From assembly GCF_013450295.1 (NCBI RefSeq), contig NZ_SKBR01000001.1, forward strand, positions 810,001 to 874,000: a stretch of DNA of 64,000 nt, given 5' to 3'. The stretch is from Streptomyces sp. AJS327 (GTDB taxonomy: Bacteria; Actinomycetota; Actinomycetes; Streptomycetales; Streptomycetaceae). Shown here piece after piece: positions 1 through 9,030 of this stretch (position 1 is its first letter; every line of letters starts with the position of its first letter). The translations under genes and the position numbers were made by a program. The notes below the pieces were generated by a model. The model saw only the letters and a program-made list of their open reading frames with translations, was not told the DNA's origin and searched no databases.

Positions 1-1
1 G

Positions 2-1714
2 GAGACGCTGGTGCGCTCGGGCGTGCGGCGGCTGTACGGGGTGGTGGGCGACAGCCTCAACCCGGTGGTCGACGCGATCCGCCGGAACTCCGAGATCGAC
101 TGGGTCCAGGTGCGTCACGAGGAGACGGCCGCCTTCGCGGCCGGTGCCGAGGCGCAGCTCTCCGGGCGGATCACCGCCTGCGCGGGCTCCTGCGGCCCCG
201 GCAACCTGCACCTGATCAACGGCCTCTACGACGCGCACCGCTCCATGGCCCCGGTGCTGGCTCTCGCCTCCCACATCCCGAGCAGCGAGATCGGTTCCGG
301 GTTCTTCCAGGAGACCCACCCCGACCAGCTCTTCCGCGAGTGCAGCCACTACTGCGAGCTGGTCTCCAACAAGCGGCAGATGCCCCGGGTGCTCCAGACC
401 GCCATCCAGCACGCGGTGGGGCGGCAGGGCGTCAGCGTCGTCGTGCTGCCCGGGGACATCGCCGCCGAGAGCGCCACCGAGAGCCCCGAGGAACACGCGA
501 TCGTCACCGTCCGCCCGACGGTCCGCCCCGGGGACGCGGAGATCGACGCGCTGGCCCGCATGATCGACGAGGCGGAGCGGGTCACACTGTTCTGCGGCAG
601 CGGAACGGCCGGGGCGCACCGCGAGGTCATGGAGTTCGCCGAACGCGTCAAGTCCCCGGTGGGGCACGCCCTGCGCGGCAAGGAGTGGATCCAGTACGAC
701 AACCCGTACGACGTGGGCATGAGCGGGCTGCTGGGCTACGGCGCCGCGTACGAGGCGACCCACGAGTGCGATCTGCTGCTCCTGCTGGGCACCGACTTCC
801 CGTACACCGCGTTCCTGCCGCAGCGGAACGTGCGGACGGTGCAGGTCGACGTCCGCCCGGAGCACCTGGGCCGCCGCTCGAAACTGGACCTCGCCGTCTG
901 GGGCGACGTGCGCGAGACACTGCGCTGCCTGACGCCCCGGGTGCGGCCCAAGACGGACCGGCGCTTCCTCGACCGGATGCTGAAGCGGCACGCCGACATG
1001 CTGGAGGGCGTGGTCAAGGCGTACACCCGGAACGTCGAGAAGCACACCCCGATCCACCCGGAGTACGTCGCCTCGGTGCTGGACGAGGTGGCGGCCGACG
1101 ACGCGGTGTTCACCGTCGACACCGGGATGTGCAACGTCTGGGCCGCCCGCTACCTCACCCCGAACGGCAGGCGCCGGGTGATCGGCTCCTTCACCCACGG
1201 CTCGATGGCGAACGCCGTGCCGCAGGCCATCGGTGTCCAGCTGCTGGACCGGGGACGGCAGGTCATCTCGATGTCCGGGGACGGCGGCTTCGCCATGCTG
1301 ATGGGCGACTTCCTCACCCTCGTCCAGTACGGGCTGCCGGTGAAGGTGGTGGTCTTCAACAACTCCTCGCTGGGCATGGTCGAGCTGGAGATGATGGTGG
1401 ACGGCATGCCCGCCTACGGAACGGGCCTGCGGAAGACGGACTTCGCGGCGATCGCCCGCGCCGCCGGCGCGCACGGGGTGCGGGTCGAGAAGCCCAAGCA
1501 GCTGCGGGACGCGCTGCGCGAGGGCCTCGCCCACCAGGGCCCGGCCCTGATCGACGTGGTCACCGACCCCGGCGCGCTGTCCATGCCGCCGAAGGTCACC
1601 CGGGAGCAGCTGAGCGGCTTCGCGCTGTCGGCCGGGAAGACGGTGCTGGACGGCGGGGTGGGCCGGATGGTGCAGCTGGCCCGCTCCAACCTGCGCCACA
1701 TCCCCCGCCCCTGA
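2..1714 (+). CDS. PoxB-like thiamine-diphosphate enzyme (pyruvate dehydrogenase, quinone type), 5' truncated
   Basis: The frame is open to the window edge, with ETLV before the first GTG at 11, so the true start probably lies upstream. The protein has the three-domain pyruvate oxidase / acetolactate synthase architecture. An N-terminal PYR domain begins VRRLYGVVGDSLNP and carries the activating Glu in RHEETAAFAAGAEA. A central domain follows, then a C-terminal PP domain with the GDGG...NN thiamine-diphosphate motif near residues 422-452. Members of this subfamily oxidatively decarboxylate pyruvate to acetate at the membrane, passing electrons to quinone. The VGDSLNP start is typical of PoxB rather than of acetolactate synthases, and no regulatory subunit gene follows. 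It sits 76 bases before dnaG on the same strand. The substrate is inferred from family resemblance only. Confidence 0.82.
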   Translation, partial: ETLVRSGVRRLYGVVGDSLNPVVDAIRRNSEIDWVQVRHEETAAFAAGAEAQLSGRITACAGSCGPGNLHLINGLYDAHRSMAPVLALASHIPSSEIGSGFFQETHPDQLFRECSHYCELVSNKRQMPRVLQTAIQHAVGRQGVSVVVLPGDIAAESATESPEEHAIVTVRPTVRPGDAEIDALARMIDEAERVTLFCGSGTAGAHREVMEFAERVKSPVGHALRGKEWIQYDNPYDVGMSGLLGYGAAYEATHECDLLLLLGTDFPYTAFLPQRNVRTVQVDVRPEHLGRRSKLDLAVWGDVRETLRCLTPRVRPKTDRRFLDRMLKRHADMLEGVVKAYTRNVEKHTPIHPEYVASVLDEVAADDAVFTVDTGMCNVWAARYLTPNGRRRVIGSFTHGSMANAVPQAIGVQLLDRGRQVISMSGDGGFAMLMGDFLTLVQYGLPVKVVVFNNSSLGMVELEMMVDGMPAYGTGLRKTDFAAIARAAGAHGVRVEKPKQLRDALREGLAHQGPALIDVVTDPGALSMPPKVTREQLSGFALSAGKTVLDGGVGRMVQLARSNLRHIPRP

Positions 1715-1790
1715 GCGGTCCCTGACCCGTCCCGTTCCGGGCGGCGGACCGTGCGCGGGGGGTGCCGGGGGCGCGCCGTAGACTTCCCAC

Positions 1791-3734
1791 GTGGCTGGGA
1801 GGATCAACGACGAGGACGTGAAGGCGGTGCGGGACGCCGTCCCGATCGACGCCGTGGTCTCCGAGTACCTCCAGCTGCGGCCCGGGGGCGGCGGCAACCT
1901 CAAGGGCCTCTGCCCGTTCCACGACGAGAAGTCCCCCTCCTTCCACGTCAGCCCCAGCAAGGGCCTGTACCACTGCTTCGGCTGCCAGGAGGGCGGCGAC
2001 ACCCTCGACTTCGTGATGAAGCTCGACCACCTCTCCTTCTCCGAGGCGGTGGAGCGGCTGGCCGCCCAGGCCGGGATCACCCTGCGGTACGAGGAGGGCG
2101 GCTACGGCCGCGCCAGCCAGCAGGGCGAGCGCACCCGCCTGGTGGAGGCGCACCGGACCGCCGCCCAGTTCTACACCGAGCGGCTGGCCGAGGCGGAGGC
2201 CGAACCGGCCCGCCGGTTCCTGCGCGAGCGCGGCTTCGCGGAGCCCGCGTTCGAGCGGTTCGGCCTCGGGTACGCCCCGGCCGGATGGGACCACCTCACC
2301 CGGTTCCTGCGCGGCCGCGGCTTCAGCGACAAGGAGCTGCTGCTCTCCGGCCTCGCGCAGGAGGCGCGGAACGGCCGCCCCATCGACCGCTTCCGGGGGC
2401 GGCTGCTCTGGCCGATCCGGGACATCACCGGCGAGGTCGTCGGCTTCGGCGCGCGGCGGCTGCGGGAGGACGACAGCGGCCCGAAGTACCTGAACACCCC
2501 CGAGACCCCGATCTACCGCAAGTCGCAGGTGCTGTACGGCATCGACCTGGCCAAGCGGGACATCGCCAAGGCCAACCGGGCCGTCGTGGTGGAGGGCTAC
2601 ACCGACGTCATGGCCTGCCACCTGGCGGGTGTCACCACCGCCATCGCCACCTGCGGCACCGCCTTCGGCGGGGAGCACGTCAAGATCCTGCGCCGGGTGC
2701 TGATGGACAACGCCCAGTCCGAGGTGATCTTCACCTTCGACGGGGACGCGGCCGGTCAGCAGGCCGCGCTGCGCGCCTTCGAGGACGACCAGAAGTTCGC
2801 CGCCCGCACCTCCATCGCCGTCACCCCCGGCGGGCTCGACCCCTGCGACCTGCGCCAGGCCGAGGGGGACGCGGCGGTGCTGAAGGTCGTCGAGGACCGC
2901 TCGCCGCTGTTCGACTTCGCGATCCGCTCGACCGTCGCCCGGTTCAACCTCGACACGGCGGAGGGGCGTTCGGCCGCCCTGGAGGAGGCCGCGCCGGTCG
3001 TCGCGCGGATCAAGGACGTGGCGATCCAGCACGAGTACGCGGTCCGCCTCGCCGGGCTGATCGGCATCCTCGACACCCAGTTCGTCGTGCGGCGGATCGC
3101 GCAGCTCGCCCGCTGGGCCCGGGAGCGGCAGTCCAGCGGCCAGCACGGCCAGCACGGGGCGCGGCGGGCCGCGCGGCCGGGCGGTGGCGCCCCGGCGCCC
3201 GCCGCTGAGCGGGCGGCCGCGCCGCCGCCCAGCGGTCCCGCGCTCCATCTGCGCAGCCCCGCCCACCAGGTCGAACGCGAGCTGCTGAAGCTGGCGTTGC
3301 AGCGCCCGGAGCTGGTGGCCCCCGCCTTCGACGCGTACGGCGCGGACGAGTTCACCGCCCCGCCGTACGCCGAGGTGCGGCGGGCCATCGAGTGGGCCGG
3401 TGGGGTCGAGGAGGCGGAGCGGGAGCGCGACTTCCTCACCCGGGTGCGCGAGGCCGCCGCGGACGACGCGGCGCGCACCCTCGTCACCGAGCTGGCGGTG
3501 GAGCCGCCGCGGATCTCCCGCCGGGGCCGCGAACCGGACCGCGAGTACGCGGGAACGCAGCTGGTCGCGGTGCGGCTGGCCGCCGTCCAGGCGCGCCTCG
3601 CCGAACTGGAGGGCTCCGCCCGCCGCTTGGAGGCGCAGCGGGAGCTGGAGCGTTCGGCGGAGGTACGCCGGGAGATCTGGACCCTCCAGCAGTACGGCAT
3701 CGCGCTGCGGGAGCGGGGCGCGGCGGCGCTGTAG
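1791..3734 (+). CDS. dnaG: DNA primase DnaG
   Basis: Replicative primase of 647 residues, which synthesises the RNA primers for DNA polymerase III at the fork. The N-terminal CHC2 zinc-binding motif is intact: C41 and H44 in CPFHDEKSPSF, C62 and C65 in CFGCQ. The catalytic core follows, with the TOPRIM acidic motifs EGYTDV (E268) and FDGDAAG. The C-terminal third, after a Gly/Pro/Ala-rich linker near residues 460-490, corresponds to the DnaB-helicase interaction region. The start is GTG, giving MAGRINDEDVKAVRDAV, the usual actinobacterial N terminus. Length fits the family. The next gene on the same strand is an HrdA-like sigma factor, but the gap of about 410 bases argues for its own promoter. 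Confidence 0.97.
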   Translation: MAGRINDEDVKAVRDAVPIDAVVSEYLQLRPGGGGNLKGLCPFHDEKSPSFHVSPSKGLYHCFGCQEGGDTLDFVMKLDHLSFSEAVERLAAQAGITLRYEEGGYGRASQQGERTRLVEAHRTAAQFYTERLAEAEAEPARRFLRERGFAEPAFERFGLGYAPAGWDHLTRFLRGRGFSDKELLLSGLAQEARNGRPIDRFRGRLLWPIRDITGEVVGFGARRLREDDSGPKYLNTPETPIYRKSQVLYGIDLAKRDIAKANRAVVVEGYTDVMACHLAGVTTAIATCGTAFGGEHVKILRRVLMDNAQSEVIFTFDGDAAGQQAALRAFEDDQKFAARTSIAVTPGGLDPCDLRQAEGDAAVLKVVEDRSPLFDFAIRSTVARFNLDTAEGRSAALEEAAPVVARIKDVAIQHEYAVRLAGLIGILDTQFVVRRIAQLARWARERQSSGQHGQHGARRAARPGGGAPAPAAERAAAPPPSGPALHLRSPAHQVERELLKLALQRPELVAPAFDAYGADEFTAPPYAEVRRAIEWAGGVEEAERERDFLTRVREAAADDAARTLVTELAVEPPRISRRGREPDREYAGTQLVAVRLAAVQARLAELEGSARRLEAQRELERSAEVRREIWTLQQYGIALRERGAAAL

Positions 3735-4146
3735 CGCCCGCCCGGCCCTGTCCGTTCGGCCGGTCCGTCTCCACCGTCCCTCGCCCGGCCACCGCACGCC
3801 CCGTCGTCTTCGGCCGCCGGAGGGGTGGTGCGGCCGGGGCCCGCGTGCCGGGAGGGGCGGGGGACGTGGAGGAGGTCGTCCCACGTGTCCGTCCGTGCGC
3901 ACGGGGTCACCGTTTATCCCAAAAACTGGGCGCACGCCTCTCGTGGCGGGAGTGTGCTGTCCCCCACACTGGTGAGCGGTGCCTGAGTCCTCGGAACGGG
4001 GCGGTGCTGGCCAGGAGGGGCCGCAGTCCCCCGTCGATCCGCACACGACGCGATGGTCCCCAAAGGACGGAGCGCGGCACGGCCGTTTCCGCCCCCGCCG
4101 CGCGCGCCGCCCCCAACTGGCCGCGATCACACTGGAGGTCGCCCCC
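3735..4146. other. intergenic region dnaG to hrdA-like gene
   Basis: About 410 bases without a convincing gene. The sigma-factor frame stays open upstream to a GTG at 3979, but that start lacks a good ribosome binding site and would add a low-complexity leader. The part from 3895 on is somewhat A/T-richer and is the likeliest place for the sigma-factor promoter. I could not define promoter hexamers with confidence. Confidence 0.5.
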
Positions 4147-5262
4147 GTGCAGACCCGGACCCTGACAGCCGGTGCCCCCGCGGCGCCGACGACGCCCGAC
4201 GAGCCGACGACCGGAACGCCCCCGCACGGCGCGGGGCGCTCCCCGGCGGGGGAGTCCGTCCGGATCGACGCGGTGCCCCGGCAGGGCGGGCCGCCCGGGA
4301 TCGAGAGCGAACCCGACGCCGCGGCGCGGCAGCGGGCCGCGGCGCCGAACGGCACCTCCGCCGACCTCTTCCGGCAGTACCTGCGGGAGATCGGCCGGAT
4401 TCCGCTGCTCACGGCGGCGGAGGAGGTCGAGCTGGCGCGCCGGGTGGAGGCGGGCCTGTTCGCCGAGGAACGGCTCGCGCACACCCCCGACCTGGACCGG
4501 CAACTCGCCCTGGACCTCGACCGGTTGGTGGTCCTGGGCCGGATGGCGAAGCGGCGGCTGATCGAGGCGAACCTGCGGCTGGTCGTCTCCGTCGCCAAGC
4601 GGTACGTGGGCCGCGGGCTGACCATGCTCGACCTCGTGCAGGAGGGCAACCTCGGCCTGATCCGGGCCGTGGAGAAGTTCGACTACGCGCGTGGCTACAA
4701 GTTCTCCACCTACGCGACCTGGTGGATCCGGCAGGCGATGTCCCGCGCCCTGGCCGACCAGGCCCGGACGATCCGGGTCCCGGTGCACGTCGTGGAGCTG
4801 ATCAACCGGGTGGTGCGGGTGCAGCGGCGGCTGCTCCAGGAGCGCGGCAGCGAACCCACCGCCGAGGAGGTCGCGGTGCAGCTCGACCTCTCCGAGGAGC
4901 GGGTGAGCGAGGTGCTGCGGCTGGCGCAGGAGCCGGTGTCGCTCTCCGCGCCCGTCGGTGAGGAGGAGGACGTCCACCTCGGCGACCTCATCGAGGACGG
5001 CGACGCTCCCTCCCCGGTCGAGTCCGCCGCGTTCCTGCTGCTCCGGGAGCATCTGGAGGCGGTGCTCTCCACGTTGGGCGAGCGGGAGCGGCGGGTCGTG
5101 CAGCTGCGGTACGGGCTGGCGGACGGACGGCCGCGCACCCTGGAGGAGATCGGGCGGCTCTTCGGGGTGACCCGGGAGCGCATCCGCCAGATCGAGTCCA
5201 AGACCCTCAACAAGCTCCGCGAGCACGCCTTCGCGGAGCAGCTGCGCGGCTACCTCGACTGA
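4147..5262 (+). CDS. hrdA: RNA polymerase principal-type sigma factor, HrdA-like (sigma-70 group 1/2)
   Basis: Sigma-70 family protein of about 371 residues. After a variable N terminus it has region 1.2 ([14 protein letters not shown]), regions 2.1-2.4 ([47 protein letters not shown]), region 3 and region 4 ([19 protein letters not shown]). Region 2.4 is essentially that of the principal sigma factor, so it should recognise HrdB-type promoters. It lacks the long acidic N-terminal extension of HrdB, which with the wording of regions 2-4 suggests HrdA. I chose GTG 4147 because GGAGGT lies 7 bases upstream; GTG 3979 is possible but has a weak site. Its stop is only 15 bases from that of the convergent kinase gene. 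The hrdA label rests on remembered sequence similarity. Confidence 0.9.
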   Translation: MQTRTLTAGAPAAPTTPDEPTTGTPPHGAGRSPAGESVRIDAVPRQGGPPGIESEPDAAARQRAAAPNGTSADLFRQYLREIGRIPLLTAAEEVELARRVEAGLFAEERLAHTPDLDRQLALDLDRLVVLGRMAKRRLIEANLRLVVSVAKRYVGRGLTMLDLVQEGNLGLIRAVEKFDYARGYKFSTYATWWIRQAMSRALADQARTIRVPVHVVELINRVVRVQRRLLQERGSEPTAEEVAVQLDLSEERVSEVLRLAQEPVSLSAPVGEEEDVHLGDLIEDGDAPSPVESAAFLLLREHLEAVLSTLGERERRVVQLRYGLADGRPRTLEEIGRLFGVTRERIRQIESKTLNKLREHAFAEQLRGYLD

Positions 5263-5277
5263 CCGCCAGGCGCCCGG

Positions 5278-6705
5278 TCAGGCGCCGTTCGTCGGGGCGG
5301 TGGCGGCGAACGCGCCCGGGTGGGCCTCCTCGCGCACCGTCACGTACTGCTGCCGCACGGCCTGTCCGACGGCCAGCTCCTCGCCGGGTTCCAGAGTGCG
5401 GCCGGTGGGCTCCGGCCAGCGCGGCGGCTCCCCGCCCCCCGCCAGTGACCAGGCGGCCTGCCGGGCCGCGCCGATCGCCGCGTAGTCCGCCGGGTCGGCC
5501 ACCACCACGGGTGCGCCGAACAGCGCGGGCGCCGCGGCCTGCACCGCGGGCAGCCCCGCGGCCTGGCCGAGCAGGAAGATCCGGCGTACCTCGACGCCGC
5601 GTCCGCGCAGCACGTCCAGCGCGTCGGTGAGTCCGCAGAGCATGCCCTCGACGGCCGCCCGGGCGAGGAACTCCGGACGCATGCTCTCCCGGCGCAGACC
5701 GTGCAACGACCCGGCGGTGTGCGGGAGTTCGGGGGTGCGCTCGCCGCCCAGGTAGGGCAGGAGCACCAGGCCGGAGGAGCCGGGGGTGGAGCGCAGCGCC
5801 AGTTCGGACAGCCCGTCCAGGTCGGTGCCGAGCAGTTCGGCGGTGCCGCGCAGCACCCGGGTGGCGTTCAGCGTGCGGACCACCGGCAGATGGTGGCCGG
5901 TGGCGTCGGCGTACGAGGTGATGGTGCCCGTCGGGTCGGACAGCGCCTCGTGGTGGACGGAGAACACCGAGCCGGAGGCGCCCAGTGAGATGACCGCGTC
6001 CCCGGCGCCCACGCCCAGCCCGAAGGCGGCGGCCATCGTCTCGCCGGTCCCGGCGGAGATCGCGATGCCCTCGGGGGACTCCCCGCCGACCTCCTGTGGG
6101 CCGAGCACCTCGGGCAGCGCCACCTGGTGGCCGAGGGCCAGTTCGACCAGGTCGGGGCGGTAGGCCCCGGTCCGCGCCGACCAGTACCCGGTGCCGGAGG
6201 CGTCACCTCGGTCGGTGACGCGGCGGGCGGGGCGGCCGAGCAGCTGCCACACCAGCCAGTCGTGCGGCTGCATCACCTCGGCGACCCGCGCGGCCGTCTC
6301 CGGCTGGTTCCGCGCCAGCCAGCGCAGTTTCGACACCGGATGGGCGGCCTGCGGCACCGCGCCGACGGCCTCGGCCCACGTCCCGCGCCCCCCGAGCGCG
6401 TCCACCAGGTCGGCGGCGGAGGTCTGCGCGCGCCGGTCGTTGCCCACCAGCGCCGGGCCCACCAGCTCGCCCTGGGCGTCCAGCGCGACCACGCCCTGCT
6501 GCTGCGCGGAGACGCCGATGGCGCGTACGTCGGCGAGCTGTCCGTCGCTCGCCGCCTTGCCCAGGGAGACCAGCCAGGACTGCGGGTCTTCCCGGTCCTC
6601 GGGGTGCTCGGCGTGGCCCTGCCGGATGACGGTGCCCGTCTCCGCGTCGCAGACGACGATGCGCGTGAAATCAGCTGAACTGTCCAGACCGGCGACTATC
6701 CCCAT
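5278..6705 (-). CDS. xylB: FGGY-family sugar kinase, xylulokinase type
   Basis: About 475 residues; phosphorylates a sugar with ATP, most likely D-xylulose to xylulose 5-phosphate feeding the pentose phosphate pathway. The N terminus has the first FGGY nucleotide-binding segment (GIVAGLDSSADFTRIVV), followed by IGVSAQQQGVVALD as in xylulokinases. The HDWLVWQLLGRP region and the DASGTGYW segment are also typical, and the C-terminal half has the second ATPase motif (ISLGASGSVF). I prefer the ATG at 6705 over the upstream start at 6729 because family proteins begin at this Met. No xylose isomerase or transporter is next to it, so the exact pentulose is inferred. Confidence 0.85.
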   Translation of the reverse strand: MGIVAGLDSSADFTRIVVCDAETGTVIRQGHAEHPEDREDPQSWLVSLGKAASDGQLADVRAIGVSAQQQGVVALDAQGELVGPALVGNDRRAQTSAADLVDALGGRGTWAEAVGAVPQAAHPVSKLRWLARNQPETAARVAEVMQPHDWLVWQLLGRPARRVTDRGDASGTGYWSARTGAYRPDLVELALGHQVALPEVLGPQEVGGESPEGIAISAGTGETMAAAFGLGVGAGDAVISLGASGSVFSVHHEALSDPTGTITSYADATGHHLPVVRTLNATRVLRGTAELLGTDLDGLSELALRSTPGSSGLVLLPYLGGERTPELPHTAGSLHGLRRESMRPEFLARAAVEGMLCGLTDALDVLRGRGVEVRRIFLLGQAAGLPAVQAAAPALFGAPVVVADPADYAAIGAARQAAWSLAGGGEPPRWPEPTGRTLEPGEELAVGQAVRQQYVTVREEAHPGAFAATAPTNGA

Positions 6706-6831
6706 GGCGGAATGATGCCCTACGCCCACCCCCGGCCCGCCACCCGGTCACCGGTCCCCGCCACCCGGCCGACGGCTCGTCCCACCCCGTCGACGGGCCG
6801 TGCCGCTGACCGACGGGCCACGCACGGACCG

Positions 6832-6868
6832 GGGGCCCGGCGGCCGTGGGAGACGGCCGCCGGGCCCC
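6832..6868 (-). terminator. strong hairpin terminator downstream of the secreted-protein gene
   Basis: Perfect 16-base-pair inverted repeat: 6832-6847 pairs with 6853-6868 around the five-base loop GGGAG. It lies 23 bases beyond the stop of the minus-strand gene at 6892. There is no T tract, as is usual for Streptomyces hairpin terminators. It would also insulate the sugar kinase gene from upstream transcription. Confidence 0.75.
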
Positions 6869-6891
6869 GGTGTTCAGCGGGGGAGTCCGCT

Positions 6892-7422
6892 TCAGCAGCG
6901 GGTCTCCGAGGACGCCTGGTGGGTCTGCGGGTCGCCCGCCGGACGCAGCTCACCGAAGCCGCTGGTGCAGTCCGCGACGGTGTCGCTGCCCGAGGACCAG
7001 AACTCCTGCCGGTCGGTCGCCTTCCAGCTGCGCTTGCCGTGCACCGTGTCGTCCTCGTCGCTGTACACGCCGACGCTCACGTCGTACGGCTCGGCGCCGT
7101 CCCTGAAGTCCTCCCACACCCACAGGTAGCCGTAGTTCTCCTGGCACTCCTTGGAGTAGAACTGCTTCACCGAGGCGATGGTCTTGCCGTCCTTGGTGAT
7201 CAGGCCGCGCTCGCCGATCTCGGTCGCGTCATCGCACACCCCGGCCTCCTGGGCCAGCTTGCTGCTGGGGTTGCCCTCAGGAGAGGGGGCGGCGCTCTTC
7301 GCGGCCCGGTCCGACGGGGCCGCCGTCTCGCCGCTTCCCGCGTAGGCCGCCCCGGCGGGCACGAGGAGGGCGGCACAGGCCGCGGCCACGACAGCACCCT
7401 TGGTGTAGCGCATGGAACGCAT
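6892..7422 (-). CDS. small secreted protein of unknown function
   Basis: About 176 residues. A clear Sec signal peptide covers roughly residues 1-28: basic start MRSMRYTKG, hydrophobic AVVAAACAALLVPAGAA, and an AYA|G-like cleavage site. The mature part begins with a Ser/Pro/Ala-rich linker and then a domain with four cysteines (GVCDDATE, KECQENYGYLWVW, DCTSGF, final C). These could form two disulfides outside the cell. I do not recognise a named family. The ATG at 7422 is preferred because AAGGGG lies 8 bases upstream of it; ATG 7440/7446 would place that sequence inside the gene. It is a single gene followed by a strong terminator. Confidence 0.75.
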   Translation of the reverse strand: MRSMRYTKGAVVAAACAALLVPAGAAYAGSGETAAPSDRAAKSAAPSPEGNPSSKLAQEAGVCDDATEIGERGLITKDGKTIASVKQFYSKECQENYGYLWVWEDFRDGAEPYDVSVGVYSDEDDTVHGKRSWKATDRQEFWSSGSDTVADCTSGFGELRPAGDPQTHQASSETRC

Positions 7423-7625
7423 CAGAGTTTTCCCCTTCATTGGCATTCATCGGCGATCGTCAGCTCTTCCGGGTATGTGTCACCGTTCGTCCCCCAGTAC
7501 TGGCGTTCAACGGATTTCATCAGCCCGTGGCGGCATCAGCTCGCTCGATTGGTCATATCCGAGGCATGCGGCTCATGCCCGGATGTCCAGTGAGACCCAC
7601 GAGCCCGCCGGGGGGTTGTACGCCA

Positions 7626-8204
7626 TCACGCGGCGGATCGCAGATCGGCCAGGACCAGTTCGCGAAGGTCCGCCGGGACGACGCCGAGCCGGTCCAGCAC
7701 CGCCCGCCCGGCCGGGTCCTCGGCGCGCGGCGCCGCCAGCACCCCCAGTACCCCCAACACGACGTGTTCCACGCCGATATGCCGGTCCCGGCGCCCCTTC
7801 GCCTCCTCCAGCGCCCGGCGCAGGGCCCGCTTCGCCGGTGGGGCGAAGGGCAGATGGCCGCGGGGCGCCCGGGCCGGGGCGGGCCCGTTCAGGGCGCCGG
7901 GGCCGAAGGTGGCGTCGGCGTGGGCCCGGACCGCCTCCAGGTCGATGCCGAGGCCGCGCAGCGCCTCCGCGTCCGCCTCGCCGAGCGCGCCGCTCTCGGC
8001 GTCCGCGACCTCGGTCACCGCGGTACGGCAGGCGGCGCGGGTCACGCCGATCCGGGCGAGGGTGGCCGCCCCCGGCTGCTCCGGGTCGTGCAGCGCGGCC
8101 AGCAGCAGGTGTTCGGTGCCGATCCTCCGGTGTGCCAGGGCGCGGGCCTCCTCCTGGGCCACGACCACCAGGTGACGTGTCGTGCTCGCGAACCGTTCGA
8201 ACAT
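7626..8204 (-). CDS. Clp N-terminal (ClpC/ClpB N-domain) repeat protein
   Basis: About 192 residues with two Clp N-domain-like repeats and no AAA+ ATPase module. The first repeat starts MFERFASTTRHLVVVAQEEARALAHRRIGTEHLLL; the second contains PPAKRALRRALEEAKGRRDRHIGVEHVVLGVL. Free-standing Clp-N proteins are thought to act as substrate-adaptor or decoy modules for ClpC-type unfoldases; that role is family inference. The ATG at 8204 has GGAGGT 5 bases upstream, and that site overlaps the stop region of the preceding HTH gene, so the pair should be translationally coupled. The longer reading from 8276 is probably not used. Confidence 0.85.
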   Translation of the reverse strand: MFERFASTTRHLVVVAQEEARALAHRRIGTEHLLLAALHDPEQPGAATLARIGVTRAACRTAVTEVADAESGALGEADAEALRGLGIDLEAVRAHADATFGPGALNGPAPARAPRGHLPFAPPAKRALRRALEEAKGRRDRHIGVEHVVLGVLGVLAAPRAEDPAGRAVLDRLGVVPADLRELVLADLRSAA

Positions 8205-8206
8205 GG

Positions 8207-8431
8207 CTACCTCCGTGCGTGCTTCTTGTGTACGGCCTGCCTGCTGACTCCCAGCGCGGTGCCGATCTCGTCCCACGACCAGCCCTGGCGGCGGGCGTTG
8301 TCGACCTGGAGGGCCTCCAGTCGCTCGGTGAGCCGGCGCAGGGCCGCGACGGCGCGCAGTCCCGTTCCCGGGTCGCGACTGGCGGCCGCCTGCGCGGTGT
8401 CCACGGCGTCTCGTGCTTCGGGCACTGTCAT
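8207..8431 (-). CDS. small helix-turn-helix protein
   Basis: 74 residues. The C-terminal half holds an HTH: RRQGWSWDEIGTALGVSRQAVHKKHARR, resembling the sigma-70 region 4/Trp-repressor class of DNA-binding helices. The N-terminal half is a helical segment, perhaps for dimerisation. It is the first gene of a two-gene operon with the Clp-N protein, whose start lies 3 bases past its stop. An ATG start directly follows a good promoter, implying a leaderless transcript. It probably regulates its own operon through the inverted repeat overlapping the promoter; that is inference. Confidence 0.82.
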   Translation of the reverse strand: MTVPEARDAVDTAQAAASRDPGTGLRAVAALRRLTERLEALQVDNARRQGWSWDEIGTALGVSRQAVHKKHARR

Positions 8432-8437
8432 GCCGTC

Positions 8438-8467
8438 AACCTAAGATGACACCAGCGTCGCCGTCAA
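8438..8467 (-). promoter_or_regulatory. promoter of the HTH/Clp-N operon, predicted leaderless
   Basis: Reading the minus strand, a TTGACG -35 box (8467-8462) and a TAGGTT -10 box (8443-8438) are separated by 18 bases. The -10 box ends only 6 bases before the ATG at 8431, so transcription should begin at or within a base or two of the start codon. Confidence 0.6.
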
Positions 8468-8478
8468 TCAAAGTTGAC
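8463..8478. promoter_or_regulatory. inverted repeat overlapping the -35 box, candidate operator
   Basis: GTCAA at 8463-8467 and TTGAC at 8474-8478 form a perfect 5-base inverted repeat with a 6-base spacer. It overlaps the -35 hexamer of the HTH/Clp-N operon and so is well placed for repression, possibly by the small HTH protein itself. Confidence 0.4.
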
Positions 8479-8775
8479 AGAGGTGGTGTGCCGCCGCGCG
8501 GCTCCTGGGGGTGGAACGCCGTCAACAACCCTTGTGGAGCAGGGAAGTTGAGCGATCACACGACCCGTCCGACGGGGCTGGACGGGGCGGCGGAAGCGGC
8601 CCGTGGACGTCGGCTGAGCGCGCGGCGTCGTCGTACGGGAGTTGGCCGAGAATCGCGCCCCGGGAAGTGTCCAGCCCGACATCCGGGGCGCCGTGCCGGA
8701 CTCCGCTCCGTCCGCCCCGCACCCCACTTCGGGGCGTGAACTCCCCGCCCGCACCGGGCCGTTCGGGTCCACACA
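8479..8775. other. gene-free stretch
   Basis: About 300 G+C-rich bases between the HTH promoter and the terminator of the isonitrile/PKS operon. I see no gene with convincing start and family signature on either strand. Confidence 0.5.
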
Positions 8776-8819
8776 GCGCGGCGCCCCGCCCGGACGGGTG
8801 TCCGGACGGGGCGCCGCGC
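8776..8819 (-). terminator. terminator of the isonitrile/PKS operon
   Basis: A 20-base inverted repeat, 8776-8795 with 8800-8819, with one mismatch and a four-base loop. It begins 14 bases past the ferredoxin stop codon. Its strength supports treating the ferredoxin as the last gene of the operon. Confidence 0.75.
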
Positions 8820-8833
8820 GTGCGGACCGGGCG

Positions 8834-9028
8834 CTACTCCGTGAGGGAGAGCACCTGGGCGGGGCAGGCGCGGACCGCCCGGCGCACCGCCGCGTGCTGG
8901 CTCTCCGGCGGCTGCTCGCTCAGCACGACGACCACGCCGTCCTCCTGGCTCTGGTCGAACACCTCCGGCGCGGTGAACGCGCACATTCCAGCGGCCACGC
9001 AGCTCTCCGTGTCGGCCGTTACTTTCAT
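8834..9028 (-). CDS. ferredoxin, 3Fe-4S P450-partner type
   Basis: 64 residues beginning MKVTADTESCVAAGMC. The cluster ligands are C10, C16 and C55 (RACPAQVL). The position where a 4Fe-4S protein would have its second Cys is Ala (CVAAGMC), the signature of the small 3Fe-4S ferredoxins that reduce actinobacterial cytochromes P450. It lies 2 bases after the stop of the ligase-P450 fusion gene, so the two are surely co-expressed and it is the likely electron donor to that P450. No ferredoxin reductase gene is present in the window; a housekeeping reductase is presumably used. Confidence 0.93.
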   Translation of the reverse strand: MKVTADTESCVAAGMCAFTAPEVFDQSQEDGVVVVLSEQPPESQHAAVRRAVRACPAQVLSLTE

Positions 9029-9030
9029 CC

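Noticed and set aside
1596..4649. Minus-strand open frame of about 1000 codons across dnaG and the sigma factor gene
   Set aside because: Both plus-strand genes are unmistakable; the minus reading has no family signature.
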